DNA of 64,000 nucleotides, taken from the NCBI GenBank assembly GCA_019635535.1, contig JAHBZH010000001.1, forward strand, positions 2,570,995 to 2,634,994, in the 5' to 3' direction. This DNA is from Sphingomonas sp. Lineage in GTDB: Bacteria > Pseudomonadota > Alphaproteobacteria > Sphingomonadales > Sphingomonadaceae. Under the pieces are notes generated by a model that worked only from the letters and a program-made list of their open reading frames with translations, did not search any database and was not told the origin of the DNA. A program made the position numbers and the translations under genes. Below, piece by piece: positions 1 to 8,435 of this stretch (within the stretch, counting starts at the first letter, position 1; the number at the start of each line of letters is the position of its first letter).

Positions 1-990
1 GAGCGGCAGCGCTGCAGCCTCGCCTTCACCTCCTATCAGACGGGACGGCTGTTCCTGGTCGGGCGGATGGGCGACGGGCGCCTCTCCTTCCACCACCAGC
101 GCTTCGAGCGGGCGACCGGCCTCGCCGCCACCCGCCAGCGCCTCTACCTCGCCGCCGGGCACCAAGTCTGGCGGCTGGAGAACGTGCTGGGCGAGGCGGA
201 ACGGGTGAGCGGCGATTACGATCGGCTCTACGTTCCGCGTGCCGCGCAGACGACCGGCGATATCGACCTGCACGAGCTGGCGATCGACGGCGGCGGCCGG
301 CCGGTCTTCGTCGCCAGCCGCTACAATTGCCTGGCGACGTTCAGCACGACGCACGGCTTTGCGCCGGTGTGGAAGCCTGGCTTCATCTCGAAGCTGGCAG
401 CGGAGGATCGCTGCCATCTGAACGGCCTCGCCATGAAGGACGGCGCGCCGGCTTATGCGACCGCGGTGGCGGCGTGCGACGTGGCCGAGGGCTGGCGCGA
501 GCGGCGGGGAGCTGGCGGCGTGCTGATCGACATCGCCGCCGACCGGATCGTGGCCGAAGGGCTGTCCATGCCGCACAGCCCGCGCGTCGCGGAGGACGGC
601 ACGGTCTGGCTGCTCGATTCCGGGCGGGGCGCGATCGTGCGGGTCGATCCGGGGAGCGGGGCGCGGACCGAGCTGGCCTTCTGTCCGGGCTTCCTGCGCG
701 GGCTGGCGCTGCATGGCGGCCATGCGATCGTGACCCTGTCGCTACCGCGCGAGAGCGCGTTCGAAGGACTGCCGATCGCCGAGGAGCTGGCGAAGCGCGG
801 GGCGGCGCCCTGGTGCGGGATTGCGGTCATCGACCCGGCCAGCGGCGACATGGTGCAATGGCTGCGGCTGGAGGGCGCGGTCAGCGAGCTGTTCGAGGTG
901 GCGGTCATCGCGGACGTCGCCTGCCCGATGGCGATCGGACCGGGGACGGCGGAGATGCGGGACGTGACCTCGTTCGAGGCCCTACCTTAA
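1..990 (+). CDS. TIGR03032-type conserved protein, 5' end outside the window
   Basis: The frame is open from base 1, so the gene starts upstream of the window and the ATG at 67 is internal. The visible part (329 residues) reads as the C-terminal two thirds of the TIGR03032/DUF4915 family: it opens with SLAFTSYQTGRLFLVG and holds repeated short beta-strand units such as LAATRQRLYLAAGHQVWRL and TVWLLDSGRGAIVRVDPGSG. These suggest a beta-propeller-like fold. The family has no established biochemical role; homologues often sit near sulfotransferase or TPR genes, but none is visible here. The stop (TAA) lies one base from the end of the convergent neighbour. The family call rests on remembered sequence character. 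Confidence 0.75.
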   Translation, partial: ERQRCSLAFTSYQTGRLFLVGRMGDGRLSFHHQRFERATGLAATRQRLYLAAGHQVWRLENVLGEAERVSGDYDRLYVPRAAQTTGDIDLHELAIDGGGRPVFVASRYNCLATFSTTHGFAPVWKPGFISKLAAEDRCHLNGLAMKDGAPAYATAVAACDVAEGWRERRGAGGVLIDIAADRIVAEGLSMPHSPRVAEDGTVWLLDSGRGAIVRVDPGSGARTELAFCPGFLRGLALHGGHAIVTLSLPRESAFEGLPIAEELAKRGAAPWCGIAVIDPASGDMVQWLRLEGAVSELFEVAVIADVACPMAIGPGTAEMRDVTSFEALP

Positions 991-991
991 G

Positions 992-1504
992 TCACTGATC
1001 CAGCACGAAATCGTCGAACCAGGAGATACGGAACTGGCGGCCGTCGGTGGTGTAGCCGGCGAGTCCGAGGCGGCTTTGCGGCCAGAAAGCCTGGCGCTGG
1101 CGCTCGGTGAGCTCGCCGCTTTCGATCACCGCGCCGAGCCCGGCGATCCGCTCCTCGGGATGGGCCTGCGACCAGCGCTCGATCGTCGAGCGGGTGGCGA
1201 GCAGCAAAGCCATCACGACATGGGTGCGGCGATGCTCCGGATCGACCGCCGTGCGGATCATCGCGAGCCGGGCGCGCACCGCCTCCACCCGCTCCAGCGA
1301 GACGGTCATCACACCGACCAGCGCGCCGTCGCGATAGGCCACAGCCGCGAGCTGCTTGGCGCGCGCCGCCGGGTCCACGTCCGGCGGCAGCAGGCCGAGG
1401 CGCCGCCAGAATTCGACCGCGTCCGCCTCGATCTTCGGCGTCGTCACCCGCCACACCGCGCGCAGATCCACGTCGGTCGCGGCGGGGGTGAGCGGGCGGG
1501 CCAT
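992..1504 (-). CDS. small GNAT-like hypothetical protein
   Basis: 170 residues. The middle part (AKQLAAVAYRDGALVGVMTVSLERVEAVRARLAMIRTAV followed by DPEHRRTHVVMALL) resembles the beta4/beta5 strands and acetyl-CoA-binding turn of GNAT N-acetyltransferases, with RRTHV in place of the usual Q/RxxGxG/A loop. The C-terminus GRQFRISWFDDFVLDQ is a beta hairpin. The substrate is unknown and the acetyl-CoA loop is poor, so activity is uncertain. It lies 7 bp downstream of the aminotransferase gene on the same strand and is probably co-transcribed with it. It converges on the TIGR03032-type gene with a 1-bp gap. Confidence 0.6.
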   Translation of the reverse strand: MARPLTPAATDVDLRAVWRVTTPKIEADAVEFWRRLGLLPPDVDPAARAKQLAAVAYRDGALVGVMTVSLERVEAVRARLAMIRTAVDPEHRRTHVVMALLLATRSTIERWSQAHPEERIAGLGAVIESGELTERQRQAFWPQSRLGLAGYTTDGRQFRISWFDDFVLDQ

Positions 1505-1511
1505 AAGCGAT

Positions 1512-2684
1512 CTAGCCTTTCAGGAACTTCTTCACGCCGCGCGCCGCCTGGCGGATGCGCTGCTCGTTCTCGACCATGGCGATGCGGACATAGCCCTCCC
1601 CTTCCTCACCGAAGCCGACGCCGGGGCTGACCGCCACGCCCGCCTCCTGCAGCAGGCGCTTGGCGAAGGCCATCGAGCCCTCCTTGCGCCATTCCTCCGG
1701 AATCGGCGTCCAGGCGAACATGCTGGCCTCCGGCGACGCGATCTCCCAACCCGCGCGTCCGAAGCTTTCGACCAGGCAATCGCGGCGGCCCTTGTAGAGC
1801 TTGCGGTTCGCCGCGACGATGTCCTGCGGACCGTTGAGCGCGGCGGCGGCGGCGGCCTGGATCGGCGTGAAGGCACCGTAATCCAGATAGGATTTCACCC
1901 GGCCGAGCGCGCCGACCAGGTACGGATTGCCGACCGCGAAGCCGATCCGCCAGCCGGCCATCGAATAGGTCTTGGACATGGAGGTGAACTCGACCGCCAC
2001 CTCCTTCGCGCCTTCGACCTGGAGGATCGAGGGGGTGGGCATGTCGCCATAATAGATTTCGGCGTAGGCGAGATCGGAGATGACCCACAGGCCGTGCTCG
2101 CGCGCGAAGGCGACGACCTTCTCGTAGAAGGGGAGATCGGCGACATAGGCGGTGGGGTTGCTGGGATAGCCGATCACCAGCACGGTGGGCTTGGGCACCG
2201 TGTAGCGCACCGCCCGCTCCAGCATGTCGAAGAAATCCGGCCCCGGCGCGGCGGGGATGGAGCGGATCGCGGCGCCGGCGATGATGAAGCCGAACTGGTG
2301 GATCGGATAGGAGGGATTGGGCGCCAGCACCACGTCGCCCGGCGCGGTGATCGCCTGGGCGAGATTGGCGAGACCCTCCTTCGAGCCCAGGGTGACGATC
2401 ACCTCATTGTCGGGATCCAGATCGACCCCGAAGCGGCGCCGGTAATAGCCGGCCTGGGCGCGGCGCAGCCCGGCGATGCCCTTGGACGCGGAATAGCCGT
2501 GCGCGCGCGGGTTGCGCGCGACCTCGGCCAGCTTCTCGATCACATGGGGCGGCGGCGCGCCGTCCGGATTGCCCATGCCGAGATCGATGATGTCCTCGCC
2601 CCGCGCGCGCGCCGCCGCCTTCATCGCGTTCACTTCGGCGAAGACATAGGGCGGCAGGCGGCGGATGCGGTAGAAATCGGTCAT
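1512..2684 (-). CDS. PLP-dependent aminotransferase, AlaC/AspC fold type I
   Basis: 390 residues from ATG at 2684; 28 further upstream in-frame codons are low-complexity and not family-like, so the shorter start is preferred. The N-terminus MTDFYRIRRLPPYVFAEVNA and the DLGMGNPDGAPPPHVIEKL segment are typical of AlaC-type alanine/glutamate transaminases and their LL-diaminopimelate-aminotransferase-like relatives. The PLP lysine is in SMSKTYSMAGWRIGF (about residue 235), preceded by the ISDLAYAEIYY segment that carries the Asp and Tyr pyridine contacts. Such enzymes make alanine from pyruvate and glutamate in the cytoplasm. In related alphaproteobacteria this gene often precedes homoserine dehydrogenase (hom), which is not seen here. 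A sphingomonad dispersed repeat lies just upstream. Confidence 0.85.
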   Translation of the reverse strand: MTDFYRIRRLPPYVFAEVNAMKAAARARGEDIIDLGMGNPDGAPPPHVIEKLAEVARNPRAHGYSASKGIAGLRRAQAGYYRRRFGVDLDPDNEVIVTLGSKEGLANLAQAITAPGDVVLAPNPSYPIHQFGFIIAGAAIRSIPAAPGPDFFDMLERAVRYTVPKPTVLVIGYPSNPTAYVADLPFYEKVVAFAREHGLWVISDLAYAEIYYGDMPTPSILQVEGAKEVAVEFTSMSKTYSMAGWRIGFAVGNPYLVGALGRVKSYLDYGAFTPIQAAAAAALNGPQDIVAANRKLYKGRRDCLVESFGRAGWEIASPEASMFAWTPIPEEWRKEGSMAFAKRLLQEAGVAVSPGVGFGEEGEGYVRIAMVENEQRIRQAARGVKKFLKG

Positions 2685-3006
2685 GGCGATTCGGCTGTGG
2701 CCAGAGCGGACGGACGGTGCAAGCCCCAACCGCCAACAACCTGCGGAAGTTGACGAACCTGACGCCATGTCGGGGAGGAATCGCCCCCACCCGAACGACC
2801 GACGCCGGCTTCAACCAGGCCCTTTCGAAAAGAGATGAGTTCAGGCGTCATCGGGCAAGGCTGACAGAGGATTTCCTACTTGTATCCAACAAAGAATGCC
2901 CGTTCGAAACGGTCTCTTGTCGTCCCCGCGATCGACGTGCAACCTCTTCCCTTCGCCAGTCGGCTTGTACATCAGGCTCGGCGCAGCCGACGATTGGGGG
3001 TTTTGC
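2685..3006. other. intergenic region with dispersed repeat, no gene
   Basis: 322 bp between the divergent aminotransferase and RidA genes. It contains copy A of a dispersed repeat (2742-2790). I see no supported gene: the ORFs here are short and in different frames. The promoters of both flanking genes must lie here, but no clear -35/-10 pair stands out. Confidence 0.6.
2742..2790 (+). repeat. dispersed repeat, copy A
   Basis: A 25-base block from gcggaagttgacgaacctga onward is identical to the reverse complement of 59328-59352. It is followed in both copies by a G-rich/C-rich mini-hairpin (GGGGAGG...CCCCC). The two copies differ in the hairpin by compensating-type changes, which fits a conserved structured element. 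On the minus strand both copies encode the peptide GVRFVNFR, but no gene is supported. Confidence 0.75.
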
Positions 3007-3402
3007 ATGAACAAGCGCGAGATCAATCCGACGCCGTGGCTTCAGCATTTCAGCCTGAATCACGGCATCGAGGTCAGCGGCGCCCAGCGGACGCTGTATC
3101 TTTCCGGCCAGACATCGACCGATGCCGATGGCGCGACGCTCCATCCCGGCGATCTCGTCGCGCAGTTCGGCAAGGCATGGAGCAACGTCAAGGATGCGCT
3201 GGCGGAGGCCAATATGGCGCCGACCGACGTGGTCCGGCTCAATATCTACACGACCGACGTGAACAGGTTCATGGCCGAAGCCGAGGCCATCATCCCGATC
3301 TTCGCGCAAGACGGCGTCCAGACCTCATGCACATTGCTGGGGATCGCGGGCCTGTTCGAGCCGGACTTGCTGGTGGAGCTGGAAGCCACCGCCGTCGCCT
3401 AG
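3007..3402 (+). CDS. RidA (YjgF/YER057c/UK114) family protein
   Basis: 131 residues from ATG 3007. Members of this family form cytoplasmic trimers that hydrolyse reactive enamine/imine intermediates released by PLP enzymes; the divergent aminotransferase neighbour fits that role. Family segments visible are LYLSGQTSTDADGATLHPGDLVAQF, AWSNVKDALAEANM, VVRLNIYTTDVNRF and the C-terminal LLGIAGLFEPDLLVELEATA. The usual active-site Arg of the RidA subgroup (in xxRxxV near the C-terminus) is not evident: TSCTLLGIAG replaces the common P-A-R-S/T-x-V. This is therefore a Rid-like paralogue rather than classical RidA. Its TAG stop is formed by the edge of the MITE-like element that starts at 3402. Confidence 0.8.
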   Translation: MNKREINPTPWLQHFSLNHGIEVSGAQRTLYLSGQTSTDADGATLHPGDLVAQFGKAWSNVKDALAEANMAPTDVVRLNIYTTDVNRFMAEAEAIIPIFAQDGVQTSCTLLGIAGLFEPDLLVELEATAVA

Positions 3403-3586
3403 GATCCGTACTCAATAGCCGCAACGGCCGTGACGGGATGGATTTCGGGTCAGGGCAAGGAGCGAGGAGGGAGCGATGCTTCGCGTCGTGACCGACGAGG
3501 GACGCGGCCCTGGCGCGAAAGCCGCCCTCCTTGCCGGCGGCCTTCTCCAGACGATCCCGATCATTGCGGCTATTGAGTACGGACCC
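3402..3586. mobile_element. MITE-like element with terminal inverted repeats
   Basis: The left end at 3402 (GGATCCGTACTCAATAGCC) and the reverse complement of the right end at 3585 (GGGTCCGTACTCAATAGCC) form a terminal inverted repeat of about 22 bases with one mismatch. The 185-bp element has no coding capacity and is flanked by TA on both sides, as in Tc1/mariner/IS630-type MITEs. It abuts the stop of the RidA gene on the left and the gltD remnant on the right, and supplies the G of both TAG stops. The mobilising transposase is not in this window. Confidence 0.7.
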
Positions 3587-3658
3587 TAAACGGCGACCGC
3601 CTCCGCCATCAGATGCTGGTGCACCGCCGCCGCGCAATCGCGGCCTTCGCGGATGGCG
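3586..3658 (-). pseudogene. gltD: gltD 3'-end remnant
   Basis: On the minus strand this stretch reads [23 protein letters not shown] then TAG. It matches the last codons of the intact gltD at 17469-17545 ([22 protein letters not shown]). I count about 52 of 59 identical bases, including an exact 20-base block at the inner edge. The homology ends abruptly at about 3658 and the reading frame upstream is unrelated. It is therefore a scar: a second gltD 3' end in the same orientation as the real one. The copies bracket the 13.8-kb catabolic island. The 12 percent divergence argues against a recent perfect duplication. Confidence 0.8.
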
Positions 3659-3683
3659 AGACCGGCCGGCAACCGCCGTCCGA

Positions 3684-5309
3684 TTATCGTTGGTGCCCCG
3701 CCACGCCGATATTGCGGAACCACTCCTGATCCCCGCGGCGGCGCGCGGAGATCACGGCTTCATGCAATTCGAACATGCCGGGATAGATGTTTCGTTCCGC
3801 CGTGGGACTGTCCGCCAGACGCATATAGGCCTCCTCTTCCGAATAAGCCGGCCAGCGCGGCTGCCCCGCCACTTCCGGGACGCCATTGCGCGCGAAGCCG
3901 ACCCAATAATCGATCATCGCCGCCGACAGGGCGATGTCCTCGGGATTGTCGAGCCCGGGCCAATTATCCGGCAGGACCGCGTCCGGGCCGACCTGCCCGA
4001 ACAGATAGGGCAGTTCGGCGGCGTGGAAGGCGCACAGATCGCGCGCCCGGGATTCCGGATCGCACCGATCGAACAGATAGAGATAGGCGGGAACACCGGC
4101 GGCCGCATATCTTTGGACCAGATGCTCGCTCGACCATGCGAACACGGCATCGCGCAGCACCGCGAGCATGCTCTCGCGCATGTCGGACGCGGGATAGAGC
4201 GCGAGGAAGGCCGGGGCGAGATCGCCATAGTTCCGCGCGACCGCCGCCTCATAGGCCTGTGCGGTCTCGGGCATGGGCGGCAAGGGAATGAGGCCGGCGC
4301 GCATCTCGCCGCCGGTGAAGCCGGTGAGCAGCGGCACCCGCGCATATTCGCCCGCGTCGAACGCGTCGAGCAGCTGGCGGGGCAAGACCCAGCCGTCCAT
4401 CATCGTGCGCGCATCGAAGCGCGCCCGGAATGCGGCGAGAGTCAGCGCCTCTGCATCCATCGCGCGCAGATCCGCCAGGTTCGTAGCGCCGATCTCGCGG
4501 GCGAGCGCCGTCCCGTTCTCTTCGCCGGAAGGCAGGCCGTAAGCCGCGCGCCGCAATTCCGGCATGTTGCGCAAATTGGTGCTCTGCGCGATCGCCTTGT
4601 GAAACAGGCCCTGCGCCGGCGGGCTGGCCAGCAAATGCGTCACGCTGAGCGCGCCGGCCGATTCCCCCATGATCGTGACATTGCCGGGATCGCCGCCGAA
4701 CGCGGCGATATTGTCCCGCACCCAGCGCAAGGCGGCGATCTGGTCGAGCAGGCCGTAATTGCCGGCCGCGCCGTGGGGAGATTCGGCGCTGAGCTCCGGA
4801 TGCGCGAGCCAGCCGAGCACACCGAGCCGATAATTGATCGAGACGAAAACGACCCCGCGCCGCGCGAGCGGGGCGCCGTCGTACAGCGGCTCCGCGCTGC
4901 CCCCGATGCGGAGCGAACCGCCGTGAATCCACACGATCACCGGCGCGCGCGCCGCGTCGGCCGGCGACCAGACGTTGAGCGAGAGGCAATCCTCGCTCAT
5001 CGCCTCGATCCGGCTGTAATAGATGCTGGTCGGCGGCAGCGGCGGCTGGACGCAGCGCGGGCCGAAGGCGGCGGCGTCGCGCGTGCCGCTCCACCGCGCG
5101 GGCGGCTCCGGCGGGCGCCAGCGCCGGTCGCCGACCGGCGGCGCGGCATAGGGAATGTTCCTGAAGACGCGAAGGTCGCCGTCGAGCGTACCGCTGAGCC
5201 GGCCCTCGGCCACCGTCACGGCCGGCCGGTCCTCGGCCTGTGCGGCGGTGCCCAGGCCGGCCAGCAGCAAGCCGGCCAGCAGGCGCGCCAATCCCCTTAT
5301 CCCACGCAT
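3684..5309 (-). CDS. secreted type-B carboxylesterase (first copy)
   Basis: 541 residues with a signal peptide (RLLAGLLLAGLGTAAQAED, cleavage near residue 26). The mature protein is a para-nitrobenzyl-esterase-type alpha/beta hydrolase: FRNIPYAAPPVGDRRWRPP, SEDCLSLNVWSP, VIVWIHGGSLRIG (oxyanion loop), nucleophile Ser217 in GESAGALS, and catalytic His in AFHAAELPYLFG. It should cleave carboxylic esters outside the cytoplasm; the substrate is unknown. The second esterase of the cluster (11730-13367) shares the same architecture and long matching runs, so the two are paralogues. Its start is 94 bp from the divergent M28-like gene, with a candidate TetR-type operator in the gap. Confidence 0.9.
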   Translation of the reverse strand: MRGIRGLARLLAGLLLAGLGTAAQAEDRPAVTVAEGRLSGTLDGDLRVFRNIPYAAPPVGDRRWRPPEPPARWSGTRDAAAFGPRCVQPPLPPTSIYYSRIEAMSEDCLSLNVWSPADAARAPVIVWIHGGSLRIGGSAEPLYDGAPLARRGVVFVSINYRLGVLGWLAHPELSAESPHGAAGNYGLLDQIAALRWVRDNIAAFGGDPGNVTIMGESAGALSVTHLLASPPAQGLFHKAIAQSTNLRNMPELRRAAYGLPSGEENGTALAREIGATNLADLRAMDAEALTLAAFRARFDARTMMDGWVLPRQLLDAFDAGEYARVPLLTGFTGGEMRAGLIPLPPMPETAQAYEAAVARNYGDLAPAFLALYPASDMRESMLAVLRDAVFAWSSEHLVQRYAAAGVPAYLYLFDRCDPESRARDLCAFHAAELPYLFGQVGPDAVLPDNWPGLDNPEDIALSAAMIDYWVGFARNGVPEVAGQPRWPAYSEEEAYMRLADSPTAERNIYPGMFELHEAVISARRRGDQEWFRNIGVAGHQR

Positions 5310-5353
5310 CGACCCTCCACTCCGCGGCGCTTGTCAGCCGCTTGCCTTGAAAA

Positions 5354-5373
5354 TACACTCACTCGTGTGTGAA
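5354..5373. promoter_or_regulatory. candidate TetR-type operator, site 1
   Basis: TACAC-N10-GTGAA palindrome in the 94-bp gap between the divergent esterase and M28-like genes. It shares half sites, spacer length and flanks (AATA...ATAT) with the sites at 9355, 15778 and 17380. It is assigned by similarity only. Confidence 0.6.
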
Positions 5374-5403
5374 TATCAATAACAGCGCGCGGGAGAGAGG
5401 AGC

Positions 5404-6711
5404 ATGACCATCGCGAACGCCACGAGGCGGCAGTTCCTGGCCGGCAGCACGGCATTGCCGCTGGCTGGCCTGGGTTTCCCCTCGGCGGGGCAGGCCTCGC
5501 CCTCCCATTCGGTGGCGGCCGACCTGCAACGCTATATTGGATTTGGCGGCAAGCAGTCCGGCGGCGCGGGCGACAATGCGTGCGGCGAATGGCTCGCGGA
5601 GGAGCTGGCGCGCGCCGGCTTCGCGGTCGAGCGGCAGAGCGTGGCGGTGCCCTTCTTCGCACCGGAGCGCTGCGCGCTGGTCTGCGGCGCGGCGCAAGCG
5701 GCGGTCTGGCCGCAGCCGATCGTGCGGCCGACGCCTGACGGGGGAATCGCGGCGCCACTGGTTCGCGTCGATGCCGACGGCCATGCCGCCGTGCCGCTCG
5801 ACGGCGCCATCGCGCTCGTCGATCTGCCCTTCGGGCGCTGGTCCAGTGCCACCGCGCCCCGGCTCAAGCGGCCGATCGAAGCGGCGTTCGCAGCCGGCGC
5901 CGGCGCCGTCGTCGCGATCGTCAACGGCCCGACCGGCAAGGTGATCGCGCTCAACGCGGACGGCCGCGAGCCGATGTTCGCCGGACCGGTCGCTTTGCTC
6001 GCGCCGGAGGATGCGGCGCCGTTCCGTGCTGCCGCCGGACGCGGCGAGCGGGGGGTGCTGCACCTTACCGGCGAGGCCGGGCGGCGGCCGGGCTTCAACC
6101 TGATCGGCCGGATCGACCGGGGCGCGGCCCGCTGGCTGATCGTCTCGACGCCGCGCTCGGGCTGGTTCACCTGTGCCGGCGAGCGGGGCGGCGGGATCGC
6201 CGCCTGGCTCGATCTCGCGCGCTGGCTGCCCGGCGCGGCGCCGCGCTTCAACCTCGCCTTCATCTGCAACAGCGGTCACGAATATGAATATCTCGGCGCC
6301 GAGGAGATGCTGCGCGAGATCGCGCCGCGCCCCGCCGAGACCGCCTTCTGGCTTCATCTCGGCGCCAATGTCGCGGCGCGCGACTGGCATGAGGCGGTGG
6401 GCGGGATGCGACCGCTGCCCGGCACGGACAGCCAGCGTTACCTGGTGACGAGCCCGTCCCTGCTGCCCGTGGCGCGGCGCGAGTTCGCCGGCCTGGCGGG
6501 GCTCGAGGCGCCCTATGGCAGCGATGTGCTGTCGGCGGGCGAGCTCACCAACGTCATCGCGGCGGGCTATCCGCTGGTCGCCGGCGTGTTCGGCATCCAC
6601 CGCTTCCACCATGTCGCGGACGACGACGAACGCTGCGTCGATGCCGGCGAAGTGGCCCGCGCCACCGCCGCCTTCCGCCGGCTGGTCGCGCATGTGGTGG
6701 CGACCGTCTGA
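5404..6711 (+). CDS. Tat-exported M28-like protein with degenerate metal site
   Basis: 435 residues from ATG 5404, with a GGGAGAGAGGAG ribosome-binding sequence just upstream. The N-terminus RRQFLAGSTALPLAGLG is a Tat-type signal. Overall order follows M28 metallopeptidases: an N-terminal helical part (NACGEWLAEELARAGFAVE), a PA-like insert (GAGAVVAIVNGPTGKVIALNADG), then the peptidase core with ICNSGHEYEYLGAEEML and a C-terminal IHRFHHVADDDER. The usual first zinc motif (AHxDS...GAxDNGSG) is replaced by STPRSGWFTCAGERGGG, so His and Asp ligands appear lost. It may be an inactive or re-purposed periplasmic peptidase homologue. It is divergent from the esterase and likely under the same operator. 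Confidence 0.7.
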   Translation: MTIANATRRQFLAGSTALPLAGLGFPSAGQASPSHSVAADLQRYIGFGGKQSGGAGDNACGEWLAEELARAGFAVERQSVAVPFFAPERCALVCGAAQAAVWPQPIVRPTPDGGIAAPLVRVDADGHAAVPLDGAIALVDLPFGRWSSATAPRLKRPIEAAFAAGAGAVVAIVNGPTGKVIALNADGREPMFAGPVALLAPEDAAPFRAAAGRGERGVLHLTGEAGRRPGFNLIGRIDRGAARWLIVSTPRSGWFTCAGERGGGIAAWLDLARWLPGAAPRFNLAFICNSGHEYEYLGAEEMLREIAPRPAETAFWLHLGANVAARDWHEAVGGMRPLPGTDSQRYLVTSPSLLPVARREFAGLAGLEAPYGSDVLSAGELTNVIAAGYPLVAGVFGIHRFHHVADDDERCVDAGEVARATAAFRRLVAHVVATV

Positions 6712-6713
6712 GC

Positions 6714-8378
6714 TTATTCGTCGATATTGCGGCGGAAGGTTTCGGGCAGGAAGATGAGGCCGACGATCACAGTCATCGCCGCGACCAGGACCGGATACCA
6801 GAGCCCGTAATAGATGTTGCCGGTCGCCGCGACCATCGCGAAGGCGACGGTGGGGAGAAAGCCGCCGAACCAGCCATTGCCGATATGGTAGGGCAAGGAC
6901 ATGGAAGTGTAGCGGATGCGCGCCGGGAAGAGCTCGACCAGCATCGCGGCGAGGGGCGCATAGGCCGACGTGACCAGCAGCATGATCATCACGATGACCG
7001 CGATCACCAGCGGCCGGTTCACCCGCTCCGGATCGGCGCGGGCGGGATAACCCGCCTCGGCCAGCACGGCGCCGACCTCGGCGCGAAACGCATCGATCGC
7101 GGCCGCGCGCGCCTCGCCCGTCACCCGGGCCGGATCCGGCGCGGCGATCGCGGTGCCGGCGACGCGAACCTCGGCCACGGTGCCGGCCGGCGCGGCGACA
7201 TTGGTGTAATTGACGCCGCTGCGCGCCAGGTAGGCCTTGGCGATGTCGCAGCTCGTCGTGTCGAACGTGTTCTTGCCGATCGGATCGAACTGGAAGGAAC
7301 ATTCCCGCGCCGGCGCGACGACGGTGACCGGCGCGCGCTCGACCGCTTCGGCCAGCGCCGGATTGGCCGCATGGGTCAGCAGCTGGAAGAGCGGGAAGAG
7401 CGTGAAGGTCGCGATTGCGCAGCTCGTCAGGATGATCTTCTTGCGGCCGATCCTGTCGCTCAGCCAGCCGAAAAACACGTAGGTCGGCGTGCTGATGACG
7501 AGCGCGATGACGAGCAGGATATTGGCCGTGCCGGAATCAATCCGGGCGATCCGCTCCAGGTAGAAGAGTGTGTAGAACTGGCCGGTATAGCCGATCACCC
7601 CCTGCCCCGCGACGGCGCCGAACAGGGCGATCAGCACGAACTTCAAATTCCCCCAGCGCGCGAACGCCTCCCTGAGCGGCGCCTTCGAGGTCGTGCCCTC
7701 CTCCTTCATCTTCTGGAAGACCGGGCTTTCGGCGAGCTGGAGGCGGATCCACAGCGAGATGGCGAGCAGCAGGATCGAGACCAGGAAAGGCACGCGCCAG
7801 CCCCAGTCCGCGAACGCCTCCTCGCCGAGCAGCCAGCGCAGCCCGATCACCAGCAGCAAAGCGGTGAACAGCCCGATCGTCGCCGTGGTCTGGATGAAGC
7901 TGGTGAAGAAGCCGCGTTTCCCCTGCGGCGCATGTTCGGCGACATAGGTGACGGCGCCGCCATATTCGCCGCCGACGGCGAGCCCCTGCAGCAGCCGCAG
8001 GAAGACCAGGATGATCGGCGCGGCGATACCGATCGAAGCGTAATTGGGCAGAAAGCCGACCGCGAAGGTCGACAGGCCCATCAGCGTCATGGTGACGAGG
8101 AAAGTATATTTGCGCCCCACCAGATCGCCCAGCCGGCCGAAGACCAGCGAGCCGAACGGCCGGACCGCGAACCCCGCCGCGAACGCGCCGAGCGCCAGGA
8201 TGAAGGCGGTGGTTTCGTTGACGCCGGAGAAGAACTGGGCGGAGATATAGGTGGCGAGCAAGCCGTAAAGGTAGAAATCATACCATTCGAACGCCGTCCC
8301 GAGCGACGAGGCCAGAATGACCTTCTTCTCGGTGCGCGTCGGCGCGTGATGCTTCGGTAGCGTGTCTTCGTTCGCCAT
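6714..8378 (-). CDS. MHS-family MFS transporter with a large loop insertion
   Basis: 554 residues. The start region TEKKVILASSLGTAFEWYDFYLYGLLA and the loop GRLGDLVGRKYTFLVT are hallmarks of metabolite:H+ symporters (ShiA/KgtP/ProP group), inner-membrane proton symporters for organic acids. Twelve hydrophobic segments can be traced. Between TM9 and TM10 there is an extra stretch of about 110 residues (roughly 345-455) containing two cysteines (ARECSFQF and TTSCDIAK) that could form a disulfide. This makes the protein longer than the usual 430-450 residues. The gene is 57 bp downstream of the SDR gene and probably its operon partner. It likely imports the acid released by the esterases. Confidence 0.85.
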   Translation of the reverse strand: MANEDTLPKHHAPTRTEKKVILASSLGTAFEWYDFYLYGLLATYISAQFFSGVNETTAFILALGAFAAGFAVRPFGSLVFGRLGDLVGRKYTFLVTMTLMGLSTFAVGFLPNYASIGIAAPIILVFLRLLQGLAVGGEYGGAVTYVAEHAPQGKRGFFTSFIQTTATIGLFTALLLVIGLRWLLGEEAFADWGWRVPFLVSILLLAISLWIRLQLAESPVFQKMKEEGTTSKAPLREAFARWGNLKFVLIALFGAVAGQGVIGYTGQFYTLFYLERIARIDSGTANILLVIALVISTPTYVFFGWLSDRIGRKKIILTSCAIATFTLFPLFQLLTHAANPALAEAVERAPVTVVAPARECSFQFDPIGKNTFDTTSCDIAKAYLARSGVNYTNVAAPAGTVAEVRVAGTAIAAPDPARVTGEARAAAIDAFRAEVGAVLAEAGYPARADPERVNRPLVIAVIVMIMLLVTSAYAPLAAMLVELFPARIRYTSMSLPYHIGNGWFGGFLPTVAFAMVAATGNIYYGLWYPVLVAAMTVIVGLIFLPETFRRNIDE

Positions 8379-8435
8379 TCCGTCCTCCCCCGAAAGGCCG
8401 CCCTGTTCGCCGGGCGGTCCTTTCCAACCCTCCCG

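Noticed and set aside
1512..3402. Aminotransferase and esterases read as a fumonisin-degradation cluster
   Set aside because: The aminotransferase is AlaC-like and lies outside the gltD-bracketed island; the island lacks the other fum-type genes.
3531..5372. 613-codon frame antisense to the first esterase
   Set aside because: Composition-driven shadow that also crosses the MITE-like element and gltD scar.
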